The notes under the pieces were generated by a model, which did no database searches, was not told the DNA's origin, and saw nothing but the letters and a program-made list of their open reading frames with translations. From assembly GCA_964006375.1 (NCBI GenBank), contig OZ023264.1:172396295-172460294 (forward strand): a stretch of DNA of 64,000 nucleotides, given 5' to 3'. How positions within the stretch are numbered: position 1 is the first letter of the stretch; the number at the start of each line of letters is the position of its first letter. The stretch comes from Tillus elongatus (taxonomy: Eukaryota; Arthropoda; Insecta; Coleoptera; Cleridae). Position numbers and translations under genes: made by a program. Below are positions 37,960-56,139 of the stretch, piece by piece.

Positions 37960-39715
37960 GAACGAAGTCATATAGAACCGTATGCCTGAAAGATGCAAGA
38001 GCAAAATCATATGAACATGTAATAAATAAAAGACTTATAAAGAAAATCCTGAGAAGGACCAGACCAATTTCGCTTCCGCAAGGGGCGCTCGACGATAGAT
38101 GCTGTAAAAAAGATACAAGACGCAGCAAAGAAAGAAGGCAATAAAGACAGGTTTGTGGTCATGGTAACATTGGACGTAAAAAATGCGTTTAATACAGCAC
38201 CATGGCAAGGACTATACGAAGTGTTAAGAAAGAGGCAAGTTGAGCCCTATCTGTTGAAAATAGTATGTAGTTACCTGAAAGACAGACAGCTACTAATTGG
38301 TCAGATATATCGGATGCAGGTCACACGTGGCGTACCTCTGGGGTCAATCCTAGGACCAACACTGTGGAACCTGTATTACGATAAGGTTTTTAGTCTGGAG
38401 TCCGTAAACACCACGGCTAATATAGGGTATGCAGATGACTTAGAGCTGGCTGTAATCGGAGCAAATAAGGCTGACATGGAAGGTAATATCAGTGTCAAGG
38501 GTGGAAAACTGGATGGAAAAAGTGGTCTTCAATTCGCGCTACACACAACTGAAAGTGTAGTTCCAGGGAGACGAAAAACACTGAGAACAGTAACCGCCAA
38601 GTTGGGGAATTAATTAATTAAATTAGGTCACAAACAAGCCTGAACTACCTCGGCATACAAGTACGACATAACATGGGACGGGTGTGCACATAGAAATAGC
38701 AGTGGCAAAAGCTGACATGATCATTGCAAAGCTAAGGCATCTGATGCTAAATATAGGTGGATCAAAACCAGGGAGAAGGAGAGTGCTTGGTAGTATGGTA
38801 AGCTCAATCATACTGTATGGCGCACCAGCATGGAAGGCCTTGTCGAAGACAAGGTGTAGAAAAAATGTTAAGGGGCGCAGAGGAAGGCAGCCATCAGAAT
38901 AGCTAGGGCATATAGAACAGTGGCAACGAAAGCAATACAGGTGATTGCAGAAACGATCCCCATACACTTATTTATTTGTAAGAGTGGTAACTTATGAAAG
39001 ACATGAAAATAGAAGAGAACCAAAAAAGGAGACAAGAGCCAAATAGGCTGGAGGGGCAGCGAGAGTGGGAAGAGGAAATGTGTTGACATCCACTGGCATG
39101 CTAATCCCAGTGGACAAAGAGACTCATTCCACAGATACAAACATGGATATCGAGACAGCATGGGGAGGCGGGTTATTATTTTACCAAATTTCTGTCAGGT
39201 TATGGGAGTTTCAGGTCTTACCTGAGTAAAAGGAAATAGTCGATAAATAGGACTATACGTATTTCGGTGATACAGATACGCCAGAATACGCGGTCTTTGA
39301 GTTCGCAAAATGGTCACAAATAAGAGAACGAATGTAGAAAAAGATTAACTGAGATTTAACAGCAGATAATGTGGTGGAGCATATGCTGGAAAGTGAAAGG
39401 CTGTGGAATACTGTGGTGGGAGGGATCCTAGGAATAATGAAGACAAAGGAGGAGGAGGACAGGATGTAGAAGTTTTGAGAACAACAAGAGTTAGGGGCGT
39501 ATCGAAGCAATTCCATCGGTTTCTGCCACGCTTCTAGGTGTCAAAAGGGTGTTAAATTAGTCGCGAAGTGGAGGGAAGGGCAGTCATCGCAGTGCCGGCT
39601 GGTGTCAGATGGCGGAAGCGCCAGCCATCGGCCTGCGTAAAAAGTATTCACCTCTGCTATGAGAAAAAAACCCTTTAATGGAATGACTTGACTGGTAGTA
39701 GTAGTAGCAGTAGTC
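37960..39715 (+). pseudogene. R1-like non-LTR retrotransposon, RT and C-terminal part
   Basis: Begins with QFRFRKGRSTIDAVKKIQD, then the open part 38155-38613: MVTLDVKNAFNTAPW (first catalytic Asp), VTRGVPLGSILGPTLWNLYY, IGYADDLELAV (YADD intact). Next come LNYLGIQVR and a thumb with KPGRRRVLGSMVSSIILYGA. After further shifts, TKFLSGYGSFRSYLSK and PEYAVFEFAKW resemble the C-terminal Cys/His region. It ends in a (GTA)n tract at 39692-39715. Degenerate and 5'-truncated. Confidence 0.8.
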
Positions 39716-40077
39716 TAAATTTTATCTTAAATTTCAAAAATATAAATACAAATAAAGACAAAATATCCTTAATTTATTTTAGAAGTCCCACAATAACTAA
39801 AACACCAGCCATGTCAAAAGTTCCGTGTCACTGATGTGTTGCATCACGTACAGCGGAAGTGCATTAAGCCCTGTATAAAGTGACAAAATAGAACGACAGC
39901 TCCGCGCAATCTACAGCCGGGTAAGAACAAGAAGGTAATTCCAGTGGCTTTAACCCTTGAGGCCATTATGCTCTCAGTATACACGTTCTATTTAAATATG
40001 GGGTGAATGGGAGGCGTAATGTGTAAATGTTGTCTATAGGTATAATTCATCACTGCTGTCAGTGAGGCAGTACTTAC
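39716..40077. other. Intron or flank of the host exon
   Basis: No repeat or coding motif. If the exon at 40078 is used, this is the start of its downstream intron (minus strand). Confidence 0.45.
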
Positions 40078-40284
40078 AATGTATCTCTATGGACGTTGTG
40101 GCAGATACTGGCTGACTGATGTTGTTATTTGAGGCCTGGCATGTGAATTCGGCGTGCTGATCGGACCTCTGCAGTCCTCGGATAATCAGTTGGTTCGAGC
40201 GTACGTTCTGGAATCCACTTCTGGTCTCTGTTGATTCGATTAGTTTCTCGCCGCGCCACCATTTTATTGCCGGTTCCGGCTTGC
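40078..40284 (-). CDS. Host gene exon: Ig-like domain, Sidestep-type adhesion protein
   Basis: An exon of 207 bases on the minus strand, bounded by an acceptor (tttactatttgcag just above 40284) and a donor (GTAAGT, 40072-40077). It encodes KPEPAIKWWRGEKL, then RSNQLIIRGLQRSDQHAEFT and CQASNNNISQPVSATTSIEI. The Gly before KPEP would come from a split codon, giving the Ig signature GKPEP..WW. L..L...D....TCQASN is the second half of the fold, with the conserved Trp and Cys. Two leading bases and one trailing base give phase 1-1, typical of Ig-domain exons. The TCQASNNN motif is a hallmark of insect Sidestep-family cell-surface proteins in motor axon guidance, which is recollection; nephrin-like relatives are possible. 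No stop inside. Neighbouring exons are not in reach. Confidence 0.85.
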
Positions 40285-40689
40285 CTGCAAATAGTAAATA
40301 TTGGTTTTTATTATTATTAAAGTTAATCCCAGAAACGCCGTTTTAACACGACGGGATTCAGTTATCGCCACAGGAAATCACGGTGAATAACACGCAGACT
40401 TTTATCAGAGCTTCGGGCCATTGCCTTTCATCTTTGTTGAGATACACGCTATTTCGATTGAGATGAGCGTATTTCGTAATATGTACACATAGTAAGAAAT
40501 ACCGCGAGTCTAAAATACGGGGTTAAATTCGTAATTAGATATTTTTATCAGTATAAGCTGCAATTTTAAACTACAATTAAATGAAAATAAACAATATAAA
40601 ATACAATAAGATCTATCAGTAGAAACAGTTTTTAACTTGTGCTGACCACAAGAAGAAACATAATCTAACTGCATTTGTTGTATTTTATA
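40285..40689. other. Upstream intron of the host exon
   Basis: AT-rich, no motif. It carries the splice acceptor context of the exon (a T-rich tract followed by cag). Confidence 0.45.
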
Positions 40690-41143
<454 letters not shown>

Positions 41144-42350
41144 CACGGTGAATCCCAGATTGTTGCTCTAGACATATCCAAAGCATTCGACCAGGTCTGG
41201 CACGCAGCGCTGCTTAATAAACTTCCGGCCTATGGCCTACCACCAAAACTTTGTACCTGGACAGCAAATTTCCTCTCCAACAGGAGCATATCTGTTGTTG
41301 TGGATGGCCATTCCTCTAAACTGTATCCAATTAATGCAGGAGTTCCTCAAGGTTCAGCTTTAGCCCCTATTTTGTTTCTTCTCCACATCAATGACCTCCT
41401 CTCTAGCACATCCAACCCAGTTCACAGTTACGCGGACGACAGCACCCTCCACTCAAACATACAATATTCTAAGCCTGTCTCTTTAGCCCAATTAGATGAG
41501 GATCGCAGACTCATGGAGGGTTCTGTCTCCGGGGACCTCCAAAAAATATTGGACTGGGGAAGTAGAAATCTTGTACAATTCAACCCCACCAAAACTAAGT
41601 CTTGCTTTCTTTCTCACAAGAGATACAGCAGCCCTAGACCCATCACAATGAACAACCAAGTTATTCAAAGTAATGAGTCCTTCTCTCTTGTTGGCATTTC
41701 TGTGGATCGAAATCTTAATTGGCACCAACATGTTACATCAATTGCAGAAGCGGCTGCTAAGAAATTGGGTTTCCTCTTCCGGGCTCGCAAATACTTTTCA
41801 CCAACTAATCTCTATACCTTATATACTTCACAAATAAGGCCAAACCTCAAATACTGCTCCCACATCTGGGGTGCAGCTGCCGCTTCTACACTCGCATTCC
41901 TGGACTCCATTCAAAAGAGAGCTATACGTCTCATCGGTGACCCTACCCTCACCCAAAGGCTTCCATCCCTTACCCACCGACGTGCCGTTGGTGACCTCTC
42001 TCTCTTTTATAGATATCTGCACGGGCACTGCTCAGAGGAGCTTTCCTCCATAATTCCCCCACCTGCTGCCCCCAGCAGATCTACCAGGGGAACAGAGCGA
42101 ATGCACCCTTTTAATGTCCAAGTCACCAGACATAGAACATCTTGTTATGCCCGCTCTTTTGTCCCGAGGACTTCCAAGTTGTGGAATTCCTTGCCGGCAC
42201 ATGTTTTTCCTTCTCCTCCGAACCTCCAAACCTTCAAGTCCAGAATTAACAAGCTGCCTCTTTCCTCCTTGTCAACACCCACGGTACGATAGTATTTAGG
42301 CTGTAAGCCCTCGTGGTGTGTTGTTGACATAAAAAAAAAAAACAATTATC
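41144..42350 (+). CDS. Jockey/CR1-type LINE, 5'-truncated, open frame 41150-42292
   Basis: The frame is open from the truncation point to the stop (~380 codons): ESQIVALDISKAFDQVWHAA (first catalytic Asp), INAGVPQGSALAPILFLLHI, HSYADDSTLHSN (YADD intact), WGSRNLVQFNPTKTKSC, SVDRNLNWHQHVTSIAEAAA, CSHIWGAAAASTLAFLDSIQ, then RTSKLWNSLPAHVF and FKSRINKLPLSSLSTP. The 3' end has a short untranslated region and an A-run (42331-42343). It lacks the endonuclease and the first RT motifs, so it cannot move itself, but it is the least decayed of the five copies. No internal Met at the true start is expected; the fragment begins in mid-gene. Confidence 0.88.
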
Positions 42351-46605
<4,255 letters not shown>

Positions 46606-46607
46606 TT

Positions 46608-46921
46608 CTGGACGCAGCAAGTGCGTTATGGTAGTGAATTTTCATAAAAATGTTTTTAATAACAAATATGTGTGTTTTTTTAAGAAAGCAGGCATCAAAT
46701 TTGGTTACCAGTATAATCTATATATTAGAAACAATGTGCCATGTTTCATCAAAATAACTTTATTGTGTGAAAATGTACAAAATTTTCCAAAAGTAAACTT
46801 AAAGTGTTCCCGAAAAAACACGTTTCTTGGTCAACCTTATAAAATAATAGCAAATTGAGGTGTTCAAATATGAAACATTTGATCAAAATTCGCTACCATA
46901 ACGCACTTGCGGCGTCTAGAA
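46608..46921 (+). mobile_element. Family-A block with both inverted ends (copy 1 of a pair)
   Basis: Begins ctggacgcagcaagtgcgtt and ends ctaccataacgcacttgcgg..; the two ends are inverse over about 40 bp with few mismatches. The interior has taccagtataatctatata and aaaatgtacaaaattttcc. ~314 bp, non-coding. Confidence 0.85.
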
Positions 46922-47006
46922 TTTCTTTTCTTACAAACATGCATTATATCTCGATGGAAAATGCAAATATGCAATAACATAAGGCGTGTTTGATTAAAAA
47001 AAAACC

Positions 47007-47312
47007 TCTGGACGCAGCAAGTGCGTTATGGTAGTGAATTTTCATAAAAATGTTTCTAATAGCAAATATGTTTTTTAAGAAAGCAGGCACCAAATTTGGT
47101 TACCAGTATAATTTATCTATTAGAAACAATGTACCATATTTCATCAAAATAACTTTATTGTTTGAAAATGTACAAAAATTTCCGAAAGTAAACTTAAATT
47201 TTTCCCGAAAAAACTGGTTTTCTGGTCAACCTTATAGGTTAATAGCAAATTGATTCACAATTTGAAGCATTTAATGAAAATTCGCTACCATAACGCACTT
47301 ACTGCGTCCCGA
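47007..47312 (+). mobile_element. Family-A block (copy 2), same orientation
   Basis: A close relative of 46608-46921, separated from it by ~85 bp of linker. Ends tctggacgcagcaagtgcgt and aacgcacttactgcgtccc. It heads the TA-core unit that follows. Confidence 0.85.
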
Positions 47313-47396
47313 ATTTCTTTTCTTACAAAGATGTATTATATTTCGATGGAAAATACAAAAATGCAATAACATAGGGCGTGTTCGATTAAAAAATTC

Positions 47397-49297
<1,901 letters not shown>

Positions 49298-49812
49298 GAC
49301 CACACATGAAGAAAACATCTGTAGCGTAGGGTAGATAAGTTTTAGTTTTAAGGAAAGACATAAGTTAGTTGTGAACGAGATTTAGACGCATACAGACACA
49401 GCTCGAACGAACGTTTACCGATAGAATTTAAAATTATTAATTATTAACGTAAAACCGATATAGGCAGTAATTATTATTCGATCGTGCATTATTGGGCTTT
49501 TAAGTAGTTAAGTGTAAATATTCATTGTTTTCACGCATTGTTATTGTTATATTTGTTCCTTTTGTTATTAAAAAAGCTGAACCAGCAACGTGTGTGTATT
49601 TTTGCAACGAACGAACGAATATATTTTACAATTAGTAAGTAAAATTTCTGATTACCCGATTCATCGGGCGCAATTACGAAGCGTAAAATATGTAAACATA
49701 ATTACGTAACTAAACTACAATTTAAATATAATTTCAAGTTAGCGAGGTAACATATGGTTTATAACCTATTGTAGGGTAAACCTGGGTAAGTGTAAATGCA
49801 TTTTTAATTAGT
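49298..49812. other. No recognisable gene
   Basis: AT-rich, apparently unique sequence up to the mariner end. Confidence 0.35.
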
Positions 49813-50985
49813 ATACAGTGTGTTCCACACTGGATGGGAATGTATTGATATCTCCGTTATTATTAGAGATAGGGAGACGGTTAAATTAGCAATGTTTTGT
49901 AGAATTTCATGATCGTTCCAAATATGACTTGCATTTTGCCGTGCCGTTTTTGAGTTATTTAAAAAAAAAAATTGTCGATTTCTTTTTTCTTCAATATCTA
50001 AGTAGGCGTTGATCTGACATTTCTAGGACTTGCACATTATCAGGACGCTTTTTATATAGTAATCTTTTTGTGCTATTTTCAACTTTGGATTGTCATTTGT
50101 TTTTGAGCTACAGGTATCGATGTTTGTTTTTATTATGTCAGCCATATGAGATTTTTTGCTCATGTGATAGCCTGTAAAAGGAGCTTTCCCATTGGAAAGA
50201 TTTCTCAAGCATGCTGTACATCATTATGTACAACATTCTTGAGAAATCTTGTAACTGCACTGACAATTTTGAGAAAAACCGTTTTGAGGATAGTAGGCTA
50301 TAAAATCCAAAACCAGAAAACAAATGACAAAAAAAGTGTTCAAAAAGCAGTAGGCCATGGAGTCTAACAATATACTTCTACTTTTAACATAATTTTCCGT
50401 AATGATTCTCGATAAAAAAATATTGTGATTTAATTTACATTACTTAATTAGGTAATAATGCTAGGTAACATTATGTAAAACAGTTTAATAACGAATAGAC
50501 ACTTAAACTCAACAATTAGAAACGGAACTCAACAAATAATAAAATAGAAATTTAAAATACACTAAATAGAAAATTGTTCAATATGGCCACCGTTTTGTTC
50601 AATGCACTTTATACATCTTTTTGAAACATGCCTGCCAACTCTGGTGAGGGTGTTTTGGTTAATATGATTTATAGCTTCCGTGATTCTGTTTCGTGATTGA
50701 TTGATATTTTGTGGTGGATCGATTTTTTACACATCAGTCTTCAGACTACCCAAAAAATAAAAATCCATGGGTGTTATATCAGGTCTTCGAGCACACCAAT
50801 CAACCGGCCCATTGTTACAAATGACACGTTTATTAAAATTTTGATACAAAAATTCTTTGACGATCCTAGCATTGTGAGCTGGACAACCGTCTTGTTGGTA
50901 CCAAATATCGTCTAATCTATCATGAACTCTTATAATTGTTGGTAACATATCATTTCTCAATAGATTAAGATACCTTTCCCCAGTT
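49813..50985 (-). pseudogene. Mariner-like element remnant, transposase C-terminal half
   Basis: Candidate outer end TATACAGTGTGTTCCACACT at 49813. The coding remnant (50575-50985, minus) reads TGERYLNLLRNDMLPTI (partly), DDIWYQQDGCPAHNARIVKE (second catalytic Asp), GPVDWCARRPDITPMDFYFL (third Asp of a DDD-type mariner), then after a stop SRNRITEAINHI and CIKCIEQNGGHIEQ. The N-terminal half and first Asp are absent; it abuts the pogo-like remnant. Dead. Confidence 0.8.
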
Positions 50986-50994
50986 AAATTATTT

Positions 50995-52700
50995 TTATTC
51001 CTGCTCTACAAGATACTTTATTTCTTTTGATTTTGTAAGCTTCATGCCTAAAACTCTATTAAAAAAAGGTCTCAAATGTTGTATTTCTGTGTGTTGTACA
51101 ATTAAATTACGTACAGCTGCTGCTGTAAGCTGCTCATTTGCAGCATTTGAGTTTGAAATTTTTGTAACATTTTGATTTTCTTGCTGGTTGCTAACATTAT
51201 TCAAAGAGTGTGGAGGTCTTTATAAAGTTAGTGATTTCCGATTCTTTAAGCATTCTCCATTCCATTTGTCTTCCAGTATTACTACTAGCATGTTAAACGC
51301 TTCTATGATTGTTTTCCTAAATCCGTTTATAACAGCTACATGATTGAGATATCACCACGTTCTCCAATCGACTCAACAAAACCTTTTTTAGTTATTTTCG
51401 AATCTATATTTCTTCTCTGCGTCTCACGCACAATTTAGTGATCTAAATACTGATAAATTTTGAGGCCGAAGAAGGTGACTGGTATAAGTAGGAAGTTTGG
51501 GGACCGTGATACCATAGTCTATTGCCAATTTTACCAGAGGATTGGTGATATGATTACTATGGCCTTCGTGACATGAGTACTAGGACCATCATATATTATT
51601 AAACTGGCCTTACGGTCCGAGTGCAGGTAATAGATTTTTTTGCAAGCAATTAAAAGTATACAGCACTATTTGCTGGCAGTCAACGTAATTCCAGAAAACT
51701 AAAGTTCTTTATCTTAAACCCACGTGTCCCAAGTATGCTTGTCCTTGCAATCAATCAGAGGTACAGCATTCAATCCTGAAGCGGATACATCAGACAATAT
51801 GGTGTTGTGTTTTTATTTCGTTAACGTCGGACTATTTCCGCGACTATGGCCAATCTCCGACGCCAGGGAGCAGTTTCACCTCACTATCCTGGAAATTTTG
51901 CCGGACCCCAGCCTTTCTGTAAGGGGGGTAGGGATCTTTAACGTGCCCAACAACGCATGGACACGGGACCGATGGCTTTACGCCCCCTCCGAAGGGCGGA
52001 ACGTGCAAACATTCAACTTGCTCAAATACAATGCCAGAACTTCGGTTGATGTTAATTGTACAGTATCTACTGAAAAAGTGAAAGGAGTACCCTGGGATCG
52101 AACCCAGTACCCTTCGGTTCAGAGGCACACGTTCTTACCTCTAAACCACCGAGGCTCTAGATAATATGGTAGTGTTTTCTCTTCATATGCCTGAAACTCT
52201 CCGGGGACAGGTTTTCCATTTTGCACCAACTATTCTAGTTTTATTAGGCTTGCAAAAAATATCTTTGATCTAAGTTCCATATTAGGCACGGCTTGTCACG
52301 TAGTGAACAAATTTTCAAAGTAATCTCTTATATATCGAAATATTCATTCATTATAAAAACATCTGTCATTTTCTTTTGGGTTTAGACTAGAATTTTTTTT
52401 CACACTGGGGTTTTGACGTATTTTAAAGCTTCTGAACCACTTATTACCAGACACACTTTGACGAAATCGTGTTTTTTTTGAGCTTATTTTTTTTAAACAG
52501 TTTGCTATGATCAATTCAAGTTTCTTTTTCGTTATACCAACGTCCCATTTTTCCATTGTTCTTAAGACATTAGCAAGTCGAATTTTATCTTCCCTTGAAA
52601 TGAGCGGTGTAGGTCCTTGAGTCTCATTTTTCAGCCCATAGGTGCCATTATGGTGATAAGACAAAGTGATTTTTGGAGTATTTTGTAATGTATAAGACCG
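50995..52700 (-). pseudogene. Pogo/Tigger-like transposase pseudogene, split by a SINE
   Basis: Reading down from 52700: ITLSYHHNGTYGLKN, PLISREDKIRLANVLRTMEK, KKLELIIANCLKK and GNKWFRSFKIRQNPSVKK. This is the CENP-B-like double DNA-binding module (helix-turn-helix ending in W..F). Beyond the SINE (51806-52155) come SNHITNPLVKLAIDYGITVP, KLPTYTSHLLRPQNLSVFRS (the family's LPPHTTHLLQPLDVGVF) and the tail INGFRKTIIEAFN. The third catalytic acid region is present but several stops occur. A further 69-residue open tail ends at 50995. Confidence 0.75.
51806..52155 (-). mobile_element. tRNA-derived SINE (family S), copy 3, with target duplication
   Basis: Head at ~52153 on minus: GAGCCTCGGTGGTTTAGAGG, then B box GGTTCGATCCC. 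The body matches copy 2 across its length. Flanks are agacaatatggt (51791-51802) and agataatatggt (~52157-52168): a 12-bp duplication with one change. It interrupts the pogo-like gene. Confidence 0.88.
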
Positions 52701-53289
52701 ATAGATGGACGAAACCCCTTTGTTTCACTTACAGCACTCTGTAGGTCCACCTTTGTGTATCTGGTACCTCACTGGATTTTTCTCACGTAAGTTCTTGTTA
52801 TGTTCTCATAAGAAAATGCAACTATAAAAAGCGCTCACAATTTCACATAAAAAGCTCCACATTAACCTTTGCCCCAAAGACATGTTCAACTAACCCCAAA
52901 AGCAAAATATTAATGGGCAAGTGTGAACATGACATTTTTGAATCATTTTTTTATGATTAGTGCGAAAACATATATGCAGCGTGTTAAACTTACTATATTA
53001 ACAGTAAGAAATCAACACATCCAAATTGCTGACCCTGATAACTTAGAAAGCCTTAAGTTTCAAAAAAGACATGCCAAATTCACCAAAAGTAATAGTTTTT
53101 CAAGCGTTTAGGTGGCTTCTATTGTGGGTGGCCATACCCAACTTTTCTGCTGGTAAATTCGCTTATATGGTACGATTCCTAAAACACAGATGGCGCTACT
53201 CTGGCTGTTGAGGTGCTAGCTTTAAATTGTATGTTCAAAGCTACCCCAGATTTACAGTTACACAGGCAAACCTTATATTATCTTAAGCC
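52701..53289. other. No recognisable gene
   Basis: AT-rich DNA without motif-bearing frames. Part may be the untranscribed end of the pogo-like element. Confidence 0.35.
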
Positions 53290-53396
53290 AATTTTCGTTG
53301 AAAAAATACTGTGAATAGATGGCGATTTTTTGTTCTTGAAAAAATTCTTTGCGCAAATTGGGCCCCCTGAAACCCATTTCAGGGGTCAGTTTCAGA

Positions 53397-53474
<78 letters not shown>
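53290..53474 (-). repeat. TA-core right arm and (TA)n (53400-53474)
   Basis: Starts ttttcgttgaaaaaatactg, then cctgaaacccatttcagggg, then 37 TA units. The first part is more diverged than in other copies. Confidence 0.7.
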
Positions 53475-53477
<3 letters not shown>

Positions 53478-53794
53478 ATTTACATAAGAGCCAGGACAAT
53501 TTTAATCGCGGACTGCAGTTTGTAAAAGAGTAATGCAACATGCTAGGGTAACATGAGGTTTTTTTTTAATATACTTTTCTAAAAAATGATCATTTTTGTT
53601 TAATAATGCTGCAGATCGTCGTAATCCCGCTAAGTACACATGCAGTACCCACGAAAACTGAACGTTTTGCTGTAGTTTCGGTAGTTCTTTGGTTGTGTCT
53701 TTCTCCTTCACAAAAAAACTCCACCGGCGGAATGTATTTATAACTATTACAGGATTGATCACATGCTAAAAGATATCATAGAAAATGACGAATG
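53475..53794. other. No recognisable gene
   Basis: The short minus-strand frame here (about 86 codons) has no family motif. Confidence 0.35.
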
Positions 53795-54530
53795 CGATGA
53801 TGGAAACTTCTTTGTATTCCCAGACAGTAGTCTTCGACATTACGCTCAGATAATGCGACACTACCACGATGTAAGTTTTCCAAATTCATGAATGGGAAGA
53901 CGTAGCCAAATTATACTGCCCCCGCAGTCACCGGACTTAGCATCATTGGACCTTTCTATAGGAATATCTAAAAATCTACTAGTAATCAAGACCAATACCT
54001 GTTGGTGGAAACGAGATTCATCTTGAGTACGTATTGGAGCATTATAATGAATAAAGTCCAAATTCATGAATCGGAAGACGTAGCCAAATTATACTGCCCC
54101 CGCAGTCACAGAAATTAGCATCATTAAACCTTTCTAGAGGAATATCTAAAAATTTACTAGTAATCAAGACCACTACCTGTTGGTAGCCAAATTATACTGC
54201 CCCCGCAGTCACAGAAATTAGCATCATTAGACCTTTCTAGAGGAATATCTAAAAATTTACTAGTAATCAAGACCATTACCTGTTGGTAGAAACGAGATTC
54301 ATCTTGAGTATGTATTGGAGCATCTTACTGAATAAAGTCCGAATTCATAAATGGGAAGACGTAGCCAAATTAAACTGCCCCCGCAGTCACCGAAATTAGC
54401 ATCATTGGACCTTTCTAGAGGAATATCTAAAAATCTACTAGTAATCAAGACCAATACCTGTTGGTGGAAACGAAATTCATCTTGAGTATGTATTGGAGCA
54501 TCTTATTGATTAGAGTTGCTTAGAAATCAA
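53795..54530 (+). repeat. Tandem array (178-bp unit) made from a mariner transposase fragment
   Basis: Units start at about 53902, 54080, 54183 and 54361 (spacing 178, 103, 178; the short unit has an internal deletion). Each unit encodes GRRSQIILPPQSPDLASLDL, matching the mariner block WPPRSPDLTPLDF, then SKNLL. The first unit is preceded by SLRHYAQIMRHYHDV, which fits the upstream HY...VR.YL segment. The coding remnant was therefore amplified after insertion. Units are 90% or more alike by eye. Confidence 0.8.
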
Positions 54531-55244
54531 CACGAAAACGTTACACAGCCTTTTATTTTTTAACTATCTTATGAAATTTCTCTACTATAATAATGCACTT
54601 GCCGCGCCCAGACCTTCCATATGTTTTTTTCTGAATGCTACTTAAATCATTTCTACGCGAAGGAAATTGAAAAAGCTTTTAGGAACATTTAAATTCTTAT
54701 ACCAAGCATTTGTTTGTAACATAATGGGCTTGCAGCCAAAAAATTTTTCTTACACAAGATTAGTTTGGTAGTCCATTTTCATCCAAATCTCTTACTGCTA
54801 CGGCATGTATTTTCAACCTACTTTGTTTGTCCTAATTAATCAACAGCACTGTCAATGCTTACAGATAATATATGGCTTCAGACCTGCCCAACCATTCAAT
54901 TATCAGTATCACCAGTTAGGTGACACCGCGAAAAATTGCTCTGTTGTATGTTATTAAGCATGAGTTGTTGATTCAATTTATCCATGTGTGATTGATCACT
55001 TTAAATTGAGTGCTGGCACAGTTGCCAACAACCGATGTAAAAAATAGCAAACGGGGACACATGTTTAAGCTCTGATCGTTATTTTCGAAGACCACAATTA
55101 ATCTGAATTAATAGCAGAGATAATTAAATTATTTTGTTATTGCTGTTATGTTGTTAACTCGCAGCTGCCGGACAAAGGGGGAGAGCATTTACTTCTATTT
55201 TTTTTAAATTATATTAGTCTCAAATATGCCAAGAAGAAACTCCG
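54531..55244. other. Unique-looking DNA with a family-A terminus
   Basis: A single inverted-end copy (ctataataatgcacttgccg, 54571-54615) marks an eroded family-A block. The rest (54620-55240) has no repeat or coding motif. Confidence 0.4.
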
Positions 55245-55565
55245 CAACAGCCTATGTGGTCCAGTGGAAGAGGAACGTGTGTCTGTGAATCTGAGGATTC
55301 CCACTAGACGATTATTTTATATTTGAGTACATAATGTAAAATTAAATTCAACCTAGGTTGTGGCATTATGTGTAAACATTTGAATGTCTGTATGCTCCAC
55401 GCTTGGAAGGGGACCTTACATCGCCGTTCCCGTGTGCAATCCGATGTTGGGTACGTTCAAGATCTGATTTTTCGTACATAAAGGCAAGGGCTTAGCAACA
55501 TTTCCAAGATGGTTAGGCGAAATTGCTCTTTGCCGTCGGTGATAATTACATTCATTCATTCATTG
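55245..55565 (+). mobile_element. tRNA-derived SINE (family S), copy 4, diverged
   Basis: Head gcctatgtggtccagtggaa (A-box region), then a weak B box near 55300. The body keeps caacctaggttgtggcatta, cgttcccgtgtgcaatccga and gatgttgggtacgttcaaga. It ends in an (ATTC)n tail at 55550-55565. The oldest of the four copies; it lacks the strong B box. Confidence 0.75.
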
Positions 55566-55934
55566 TTCGCTTTGTTTGGCTGCAGTTTAGGTTAGCCATT
55601 CTCACAATTAAGGAAATATACATTAAAAAAACAAAAATACAATAGTATACATCGGTCCAAGGTTCTGTGTGACATTACGTGTCAATTGGGAGGCTTAAAA
55701 CAACAGAATAAAAAGTTGCTTTCATGTTGGTAAAAGCGCATTCGATGCTTAAGGCCAATGAGAAGGCTGACTCTTTCACTAAAAAATTTAAAAAACAGGT
55801 CGAAAACATGATTTTACAGAAACGGCGATCTTCTTCCGCAAAGTAAGACATATTTTTAATGTAAGATTGCAGGCTCACTGGTGAAAAGTAGATGCAACAA
55901 GCACTTGCTGTATCATCCCTCACATAAGAAAACA
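55566..55934. other. No recognisable gene
   Basis: Could include eroded 3' parts of the adjacent non-LTR element, but no motif is legible. Confidence 0.3.
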
Positions 55935-56115
55935 GGCGATCTACAAAAAGATATCACCTCCTAGACACTTATCTACGGCACTTAACAGAATCATCGTAGG
56001 TCATGGCGCTTTTAGGTCTCATTTATACAAAATAAATGTTGAAGACAATACATTCTGTTCATGTTATAGCACCAGCCCAGCTAAATTAAACCACTCGATT
56101 TTCACCTGTAGTATG
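55935..56115 (+). pseudogene. I/jockey-type pol C-terminal fragment
   Basis: A reading of ~60 codons: YKKISPPRHLSTALNRIIVG, then HGAFRSHLYKI, then FCSCYSTSPAKLNHSIFTC. INR...GHG.F.SHL.. followed by C.C...H...C is the conserved tail of I-superclade pol proteins. It joins, without any 5' part, to the LINE at 56140. Confidence 0.65.
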
Positions 56116-56139
56116 CACCATGAACCAGGTCTCACAGTC

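Noticed and set aside
53795..54530. CRISPR-like array
   Set aside because: The repeats are 178 bp, directly adjacent and derived from a transposase; a eukaryotic tandem repeat, not short repeats with unique spacers.
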